DNA from: a virus
Virus record (IMG/VR): IMGVR_UViG_3300033148_000573
Coordinates: 21,061-85,060 of that record
Reading direction: 5' to 3' (one strand)
Length of the DNA: 64,000 nt
The notes under the pieces are model-generated. The model saw nothing but the letters and a program-made list of their open reading frames with translations, ran no database searches and was not told the DNA's origin. Shown piece by piece: positions 58,886-64,000 of the stretch; position 1 is the first letter of the stretch, and each line of letters opens with the position of its first letter. A program made the translations under genes and the position numbers.

Positions 58886-58914
58886 AAAAAGAGCAGGAGA
58901 TTTCTCCCCTGCCC
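58886..58914 (-). terminator. Intrinsic terminator after 401-aa gene
   Basis: On the minus strand GGGCAGGGGA pairs with TCTCCTGCTC (two G-U pairs) around a GAAA tetraloop, followed by TTTTTATTTT. It lies 26 bases past the stop of the 401-aa gene. Confidence 0.87.
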
Positions 58915-58939
58915 TAATATTTAAAATAGAGTTCTCAGA

Positions 58940-60145
58940 TTATACTGCGTCTATATCTTGCTCATAAGGAACAAAATTACCAGCTGAATCTGCCCATGTT
59001 GCTAAAGCAGTCATAAGTTTTTCAACTTCTGCTTGAGCACCTGCATCAGAACATTTTACAAAAATCTTATATACATACTGATCATTATCAAACACTCCAG
59101 ATGGATTGTTGAATCTTGGCACAGAATGCTGAATATAATATGCTTTGTAAGTTGCACTTCTGTCAACAGCAGATAGTAATTCATCAGACATTTCAATTTC
59201 TCTGAATCTTGCACTATCAGCATTTCCTTGATTGTAAGGAGACTGACGGTATCTTTCAGACATAATTAAATCTCTAATTACTTCTTCACCTTGAGTTTGT
59301 TGCATCATACCAGGAGTTCTTGAAGCAACTCCACAGTCATTACATACTTCACCTGTTTCATCTAATTGAGAAACAATAATTTCTACAGGCTCAGCATTAA
59401 AGTGATCTCTTGTATCAAAAGAACAGTTACCAAATACAGTGTCTACATAAGCACCAACAAAGTTAGCAGCAGCACTTACTTGATCAGCAACTGGATCAGT
59501 TGAAGGTACGTAAGTTCCGTCTAATGCTTGTTCAATAGTGTATGTTGTAGAAACACCTGCTACTGTAGCAACAATACCACCACCACTAGCTTCAGCTACA
59601 AAAGGCTTAATTAATGGATCAGCTAGAGCCATTTTTGCCATAGTTGCTAATACTAATACTGGATCAATGTACTCTTGTCCATCTACACAGCAAATGTTTG
59701 CTGAATCAGCAATTGCATATGCATTGTGATTTAAGAATCTTAATGCTGGTGAACCTTTTACATCAATTCTTAGAAATTGTGTTTTACCACATGGTGCACA
59801 ATCAGAAGCTAAAGATAAGCTTGCTGTAGCTTGTACAGCTGATTGACATGTTGCATCCCATAATCTTGTAATATATCTTGGGTTAATCCCTTTAGATTTT
59901 ACAGATTCTTTGTACCCTCCGTGACCTGGATTGTTTCCAATAGTATCTTTAGAGTAGAATGAACCTTGAACTACGTAGCCAAGTGCTCCCTTTGCAGGTG
60001 CTCCTGGTAATGCTACTGATGCCCAAGTTGCATCACTTACTAAAGCTACTTGACCAGCAGTAAGAGCACTTGTTGCAGTACCCGCTGTATCTAGCGTGCT
60101 ATCTGCAATAAACGTCTTGTTAAACGCATGATTAAAATAAGCCAT
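58940..60145 (-). CDS. 401-aa, probably abundant, virion structural protein
   Basis: It starts MAYFNHAFNKTFIA. It is rich in Ala, Gly, Val, Thr and Asp, unlike its Lys/Asn-rich neighbours, as is common for highly expressed capsid or tail-sheath subunits. Motifs include GSFYSKDTIGNNPGHGGYKES, SERYRQSPYNQGNADSARF and YKAYYIQHSVPRFNNP (all quoted separately). A C-terminal helix (QAEVEKLMTALATWADSAG) ends the protein. It has a dedicated ~126-nt structured leader and a strong terminator on its other side, so it is a one-gene transcription unit. It could be an auxiliary capsid protein or a major tail protein. I cannot decide between these from sequence. Confidence 0.72.
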   Translation of the reverse strand: MAYFNHAFNKTFIADSTLDTAGTATSALTAGQVALVSDATWASVALPGAPAKGALGYVVQGSFYSKDTIGNNPGHGGYKESVKSKGINPRYITRLWDATCQSAVQATASLSLASDCAPCGKTQFLRIDVKGSPALRFLNHNAYAIADSANICCVDGQEYIDPVLVLATMAKMALADPLIKPFVAEASGGGIVATVAGVSTTYTIEQALDGTYVPSTDPVADQVSAAANFVGAYVDTVFGNCSFDTRDHFNAEPVEIIVSQLDETGEVCNDCGVASRTPGMMQQTQGEEVIRDLIMSERYRQSPYNQGNADSARFREIEMSDELLSAVDRSATYKAYYIQHSVPRFNNPSGVFDNDQYVYKIFVKCSDAGAQAEVEKLMTALATWADSAGNFVPYEQDIDAV

Positions 60146-60230
60146 AATTATTAATTTTGTGTGAGGACCATTACCCTCACTGGTTATAAATAAATGATTT
60201 TACCAGTTTACTCTGTCCGTAACTTCCTTG
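60146..60230 (-). promoter_or_regulatory. Structured leader of the 401-aa gene
   Basis: The 5' leader holds a GTGAGG/CCTCAC hairpin (60161-60180) ending 15 bases before the ATG, an ACTGGT/ACCAGT pair (60179-60207) and a GTAAC/GTTAC pair (60219-60234) at its upstream end. The first two overlap by two bases, so they may be alternatives. A stabilising 5' stem or a translational control element is plausible. Confidence 0.45.
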
Positions 60231-60250
60231 TTACTATAATAATATACACA
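60231..60250 (-). promoter_or_regulatory. Candidate late promoter upstream of 401-aa gene (TGTATATT element)
   Basis: The minus strand reads TGTGTATATTATTATAGTAA. It shares TGTATATTAT and a nearby TATAG with the spacers before the 191-aa and 748-aa genes. Confidence 0.45.
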
Positions 60251-60271
60251 TTTTTTGTTTAAAATCATATA

Positions 60272-60976
60272 TTAATTATTTCTTTCTGCAGCTTGAGTAC
60301 CTCTTTGTTGTTGAAACATATTTTCTATATCTCCTGCAATCAATGCAGCTGTATCATCTAAAATTACTTCAACAAGATCATCTTTAAATTGACAGTTTAC
60401 ATTTGTAGTACTCAATATACCGGTATAAGGATCAATACAACCCTCTACCTGAATAAGCACAGGTTTTTCATAATAAGTCAATATAGGATTAACAATGTTA
60501 AAACTGCTATTCCTATATATTCTTATTGTATTTCCCAGCATTGTACAAAATGTTTCTCCCCAGTCAAAGTCTGGATTTTTTAAAGGATCCCTTAATAACA
60601 ATGATACATTAGCTTCTTCTGCTAAATAAACTGTCATTGACCTAGGTGTACAACAATCATCTTTTGCTTGAGTGGTTACTTTTTTAAATTCTAAATATGT
60701 ATCTATTGGAAAATTGTTTGATTCAAAATAATCATTTGTCTCAGCTCCAGTAAGAGATAACTCTCTAAGTAAAGGCTGTAAATCATCTATTCTTTTTTTA
60801 GATAGTTCATCACCTTCCTTATACATGTTACCTCCATGAAGATTTCTTCTACACCACTCTATCTGTGCTTTATTAAAAGCCTCAACAAATTGCCAACATT
60901 CTATATTATCATAGTCTTGACTATCAAGCTTATTTAGCCTTTGTTTTAATTTAATTAAGAGTGTACTATTTTCCAT
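60272..60976 (-). CDS. 234-aa crAss-like structural protein (portal-tail ring type)
   Basis: It starts MENSTLLIKLKQRLNKL. The motif SQDYDNIECWQFVEAFNKAQIEWCRR recalls a family conserved in crAss-like phages next to the capsid genes. A helical N-terminal part (1-90) is followed by a beta-rich part (PRSMTVYLAEEANVSLLL, TIRIYRNSSFNIVNPILTYYEKP) and an acidic helix with EVILDDTAALIAGDIEN. This layout fits head-tail connector or ring proteins. It follows the 339-aa gene by 12 bp. Its exact position in the particle is unknown. Confidence 0.7.
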   Translation of the reverse strand: MENSTLLIKLKQRLNKLDSQDYDNIECWQFVEAFNKAQIEWCRRNLHGGNMYKEGDELSKKRIDDLQPLLRELSLTGAETNDYFESNNFPIDTYLEFKKVTTQAKDDCCTPRSMTVYLAEEANVSLLLRDPLKNPDFDWGETFCTMLGNTIRIYRNSSFNIVNPILTYYEKPVLIQVEGCIDPYTGILSTTNVNCQFKDDLVEVILDDTAALIAGDIENMFQQQRGTQAAERNN

Positions 60977-60988
60977 TAGTAATAATAT

Positions 60989-62008
60989 TTATGAGTTCCA
61001 ATATGGTTCTACTTTTTCCATCAATGAAAGAAGCTGTTCTTCATTATCAGGTTTCATTAAGAACTCAAGCACTTCTGCTGGTCTTTTACCCATTCTAATA
61101 CCACTATCAATAGGTTCAATCCAACCACCTGCTTTTGTTGTTATGAATCTGTAATACAGACCGTCTTTAATTAATGCTCTAATTTTTAATTCTTCCATTC
61201 CTAATTTTGAAACTTCTAAGAATTGACTTGCAGCTCTTTTCTTATTTGACTCTCCACCATTACCGTTTATATATGTATCCATATTTTCATACATAATATC
61301 ATTAGGAGTGTTCTTAGTATACTGCACACTATCTACATCAGTTACTTTAGCCACATACATTAACTTTGTAGGGTTTGTGTCATATAAACTTTGTAATGCT
61401 GATAACGCTTTATTTTTTAATTTTGTTAATTCAGTTCTTGTTGTAAGAGTTTCTTCAACAGTATCTAAATAAAATTTAGGATTATTTTGTGCTCTTTTTG
61501 CTTCTTTTAATGACGCAGCAACAATAGAAAATCCTCCTGCTTTTATTGCATGTAATTTTATTCTGTCATATGGATCTACCTCAGCATCTAAAAATACTGG
61601 ATCATTTCCACATCTTAATTGTATCTTATCCCAAAATTTAGAATTATCAGGTTTCATTATAGTAAGTTTATTCCAAAATTCTTTATCATCTGGATCAACT
61701 AAATTAGCCGCTAATTCTGCTTCTAGTTCAGAAACAACTTTTCTGATTTCAGCAATTTTCTTTTTCTTTTCTTTTGGAGGTAGCATTTTTACTTCAGGAG
61801 CAAACTCATTTAATCCTGTAACATATCTTTTTACACCATTCATTTCTAAACATGCTAAAGACTCTTGATGAAATACTCCATCATGTAATGCTAATCCATA
61901 TTGTTCTAAACCCATATTTTCCTTGTTTGGATTAAAATAAGGTCTTATAGCAATAGTGCTACTTTTTTTTGTTTGTTGATACTTTTCAACAATTGTGTAA
62001 TCTTCCAT
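60989..62008 (-). CDS. 339-aa conserved structural or assembly protein
   Basis: It starts MEDYTIVEKYQQTKK. It is mixed alpha/beta and charged, with a Lys-rich helix (residues ~78-100, EKKKKIAEIRKVVSELEAEL) and a later coiled stretch (LTKLKNKALSALQSL). The C-terminal part (KLGMEELKIRALIKDGLYYRF, MGKRPAEVLEFLMKP) looks like a compact helical domain. It sits between the capsid cluster and the ring-type gene. A scaffold, capsid-linked or connector role is possible but not shown by any motif I know. The spacer upstream holds a 16-bp dyad (62052-62067). Confidence 0.6.
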   Translation of the reverse strand: MEDYTIVEKYQQTKKSSTIAIRPYFNPNKENMGLEQYGLALHDGVFHQESLACLEMNGVKRYVTGLNEFAPEVKMLPPKEKKKKIAEIRKVVSELEAELAANLVDPDDKEFWNKLTIMKPDNSKFWDKIQLRCGNDPVFLDAEVDPYDRIKLHAIKAGGFSIVAASLKEAKRAQNNPKFYLDTVEETLTTRTELTKLKNKALSALQSLYDTNPTKLMYVAKVTDVDSVQYTKNTPNDIMYENMDTYINGNGGESNKKRAASQFLEVSKLGMEELKIRALIKDGLYYRFITTKAGGWIEPIDSGIRMGKRPAEVLEFLMKPDNEEQLLSLMEKVEPYWNS

Positions 62009-62051
62009 TTTGGTTTTTTTAAAAATTAATAATTATTACTCTAGTCAAATT

Positions 62052-62067
62052 GTATACTGTAGTATAC
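62052..62067. promoter_or_regulatory. GTATACT-GT-AGTATAC dyad, possible operator
   Basis: There are perfect 7-bp inverted arms with a 2-bp spacer in the 118-bp gap upstream of the 339-aa gene. The size fits a dimeric repressor or activator site; no binding protein is identified here. Confidence 0.35.
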
Positions 62068-62084
62068 GCATCTATTATTACTAA

Positions 62085-62113
62085 TATTTCTAAAGCAAGG
62101 TTTTACCCTTGCT
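62085..62113 (-). terminator. Possible weak terminator after 87-aa gene
   Basis: On the minus strand AGCAAGG pairs with CCTTGCT around GTAAAA, followed by TTTAGAAAT. The stem is 7 bp and the U tract is broken, so read-through is likely. Confidence 0.5.
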
Positions 62114-62126
62114 AAAGTTTTTGACT

Positions 62127-62390
62127 TTATTGTTGCTCAACTACTGGAATAACAATTTTTAATATGCCTTCTGTATGATATATATCTCCTGTTTTTAAAC
62201 CAGCTGCAATTGCTGCAGCATTATCTAAATAAGAACTTGAAACAGCTACATCACGTACCCAAGAAATTACTTCATTTACATGCAGTAGTCTTGCGTTTCC
62301 TGTTTCTGCTCTTGATACACCTTCATAAGCAGGGCTCTCAAATTGTTGCTTCAACTTAGTTATTTGTTTTGGTGCTGCCATGATTGCCAT
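62127..62390 (-). CDS. 87-aa small head/decoration-type protein
   Basis: It starts MAIMAAPKQITKLKQQ. The end of the protein (LDNAAAIAAGLKTGDIYHTEGILKIVIP) matches the short C-terminal motif of head-fibre or decoration proteins, AAxAAGLxxGDxYxTxGxLxxV, that I recall from many Bacteroidota phages. An alternative in-frame Met at residue 4 could be the start. It is the first gene after the capsid gene and is bracketed by terminators on both sides. The decoration role is inferred. Confidence 0.7.
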   Translation of the reverse strand: MAIMAAPKQITKLKQQFESPAYEGVSRAETGNARLLHVNEVISWVRDVAVSSSYLDNAAAIAAGLKTGDIYHTEGILKIVIPVVEQQ

Positions 62391-62409
62391 ATTTATTAGT
62401 TAAAAAATA

Positions 62410-62445
62410 AAAAAAGGGAGGAGGCATAAACCACCTCCCCTTTTA
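62410..62445 (-). terminator. Intrinsic terminator after capsid gene
   Basis: On the minus strand a GC-rich stem (GGGAGGTGG paired with CCTCCTCCC, one mismatch) around a TTTATG loop is followed by a run of T. It lies directly after the stop of the capsid gene. Confidence 0.85.
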
Positions 62446-62457
62446 ATTAAATAGTTC

Positions 62458-64000
62458 TTAGAATGATCCTCCTGTTACAGGGTTTCTCATTACAATTTTA
62501 AGAACTTTAGTTGGATCCTTAACCCATATAGCTGGCATGGTCTGAGTCATATAAACTCTATATCCATTGAACTGACCAGTAGAAGCAAATCCTTGAGTTC
62601 TTCCCATGTAGTCCATAGTACCATTTTGGTAGAACCACTTAAGTTGATTATCCCAAGAAAGTTTCAACAAGTGAATGTTGTCATTTCCTTCATCAGTTAC
62701 ATCAAAGATAATAAAGCTAAATGAACTTAGAGGTCTACCATCAATTAATGGATTCTCAATGTCATTTGTATTTAAGTTATCAAATGCTGGATTCAATACA
62801 AACTTAACGTTAGCTAAGAAAGGAATAGTAAAGCTTGTGTAAGCAAAACCATAATCTAAATCCATACCAGAACCTTTAACAGCTCCTATGTCAGATGCAT
62901 TTTGAACTAAACCAGAACCATACACTTCATCAGCAATTGCTTTGTTGATTAATTGCATACCACCAATACCTGTTTGTACAACAAGTGATCTTTGTGGGTC
63001 CGGTCCTTTAAATTCAACTTTACCTTGGTAGAAGTTGTAAAGCTCAGACTTAAACATGTCAAGAGTAAATGAAGACTTGTTATATACTCTTTTGAAAGAG
63101 TTATCTAACTGTGCCCATAAACCTACAGATAATCTAATATCATCTGGTCCATCTTGCTTAATTCTACCACCTTTACCCCACATTAGGTAAGTTTCAATAT
63201 CTGTTGCAATTTTAGATAAATGTGCAGCTTCCATATTTGTAATGAAAGTACGTGTAAGAGTTCCATTTTCAAATGCTTCTCTTGCACCAGCTTTACCCAT
63301 GTTTGCAACTAATCCTTCAATACTAGGTACAGATGGATTGTTAGCGTCTGTGTTAAAGTTTCTCCAGATTTCAGTTACAGGCACTGTACCATCAGCGTTT
63401 AATCCGCCTTTGATCATTAAGTCTGCTCTTGAAGAAATTGAATAGTGTACGTGAGCTTCTGCACCTCCTACAAAGTTGTAGAATTCACGGAAACCAGAAC
63501 CTGTTTCAATATCAGAGAATCTTTCACCGTACTCGCCTCTTGCAGAACCTTTTCTGAAGAATTTAGTACCTTTAGCTAAATACTTGTTATCCAAGATAGC
63601 CGAGTTGTTGTTGTTAACTAATTGAACAGTATAAACAAAACCGTCACCTGCTGGGATAATATCATCAGCTGTGATGTAAAGTTCAAGTCCATTATACTTG
63701 TCATAAGTAATAATGTCACCATGTCCAAAAGTTCTTTTGTTAACTTTGATCTTAAATGTTGTACCATCTACACCTTTGTTTGCGTTACCTGGTTCAATAT
63801 CCGCTACAATGTAGGGAAGATCTTGTGCAATAGGAGTTTGCCACTTGTACTCACCTCTAGCGTTATCCACCATGATAGTATTCTTTCCACCAAAAGAAGC
63901 CATTTGATACAAAGGCATTTCTACCTTTTGGGTCATAGCCCAAAGATCAATTGGTCCCATATCCATAGGCTCAGGATTACCAAGCATTTGGGTAAGGTGA
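62458..64000 (-). CDS. Probable major capsid protein, N-terminal end cut by window edge
   Basis: The visible frame encodes at least 513 residues: 509 from the Met at 63987 plus an in-frame upstream HLTQ that runs to the edge. The gene therefore probably starts beyond the window, and MLGNPEP is likely internal. Length, lack of Cys-rich or fibre motifs, and the text PIDLWAMTQKVEMPLYQM, AHVHYSISSRADLMIKGG, FTLDMFKSELYNFYQG and MDYMGRTQGFASTGQFNGYRV fit a large-phage HK97-type major capsid protein; crAss-like capsid proteins are about 490-510 aa. Its position beside small head genes and ahead of the connector and tail genes supports this. It ends at a strong terminator, as expected for an abundant protein. 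The fold itself cannot be verified by eye. Confidence 0.72.
   Translation of the reverse strand, partial: HLTQMLGNPEPMDMGPIDLWAMTQKVEMPLYQMASFGGKNTIMVDNARGEYKWQTPIAQDLPYIVADIEPGNANKGVDGTTFKIKVNKRTFGHGDIITYDKYNGLELYITADDIIPAGDGFVYTVQLVNNNNSAILDNKYLAKGTKFFRKGSARGEYGERFSDIETGSGFREFYNFVGGAEAHVHYSISSRADLMIKGGLNADGTVPVTEIWRNFNTDANNPSVPSIEGLVANMGKAGAREAFENGTLTRTFITNMEAAHLSKIATDIETYLMWGKGGRIKQDGPDDIRLSVGLWAQLDNSFKRVYNKSSFTLDMFKSELYNFYQGKVEFKGPDPQRSLVVQTGIGGMQLINKAIADEVYGSGLVQNASDIGAVKGSGMDLDYGFAYTSFTIPFLANVKFVLNPAFDNLNTNDIENPLIDGRPLSSFSFIIFDVTDEGNDNIHLLKLSWDNQLKWFYQNGTMDYMGRTQGFASTGQFNGYRVYMTQTMPAIWVKDPTKVLKIVMRNPVTGGSF

Noticed and set aside
1-64000. tRNA genes, insertion sequences, integrase or attachment sites
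   Set aside because: No cloverleaf, transposase, integrase or terminal repeat could be seen. All spacers are at most about 130 bp and are accounted for by terminators, leaders or promoter candidates.

Overview
The window reads as the late structural and virion-cargo half of a large, AT-rich, tailed double-stranded DNA phage that infects a member of the Bacteroidota. It most resembles a crAss-like phage (order Crassvirales or a close environmental relative). Every supportable gene is on the minus strand, so transcription runs from right to left. Genes are packed with tiny gaps or overlaps, there is no tRNA or other RNA gene I can see, and no spacer exceeds about 130 bases. The phage assignment rests on the gene set: a capsid-like protein, tail fibres, a P22-gp10-like tail protein and a chain of giant proteins that includes a DxDxD-type RNA polymerase. 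The crAss-like assignment rests on that RNA polymerase motif (DFDID, as described for phi14:2 gp66), on the giant-protein chain next to the tail genes, and on my recollection of several structural families. No search was run.

Right end (about 53-64 kb): the probable major capsid protein runs off the right edge. After it come a small head-type protein, a 339-aa and a 234-aa structural protein, an apparently highly expressed 401-aa protein with its own structured leader and terminator, then a 191-aa Cys-rich protein, a 59-aa zinc-ribbon protein and a 180-aa protein. Next are the fibre-like genes of 801 and 497 aa and a 60-aa gene overlapping a 581-aa protein.

Middle (about 41-53 kb): a 996-aa fibre with two collagen-like blocks, two small basic or coiled-coil proteins, a 748-aa protein with Fn3-like and von Willebrand A (vWA) domains, a Cys-rich plus Fn3 protein, a metallophosphoesterase in its own terminator-bounded unit, and three conserved structural proteins (188, 224 and 312 aa) of tail-ring or adaptor type.

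Left 41 kb: seven consecutive giant genes totalling more than 13,600 residues. They are a 2095-aa tail protein carrying an inserted vWA domain flanked by Cys-rich elements; a 2027-aa cell-wall enzyme with a zinc motif, a lytic transglycosylase, two LysM repeats, a YkuD L,D-transpeptidase and a second lysozyme-like domain; cargo-type proteins of 933, 987 and 1152 aa; a 4607-aa polyprotein with a zincin motif and the RNA polymerase DFDID motif; and a protein of at least 1886 aa with a degenerate zincin site and a PD-(D/E)XK nuclease motif that runs off the left edge. A plausible joint role is that the tail protein and fibres bind the host, the wall enzyme opens the envelope, and the cargo proteins and RNA polymerase enter with the DNA to start early transcription.

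Transcription looks finely punctuated. Intrinsic terminators on the minus strand follow the capsid gene, the 87-aa, 401-aa, 801-aa and 186-aa genes and the phosphoesterase gene. A recurring TGTATATT element lies in five of the longer spacers and is a candidate late promoter.
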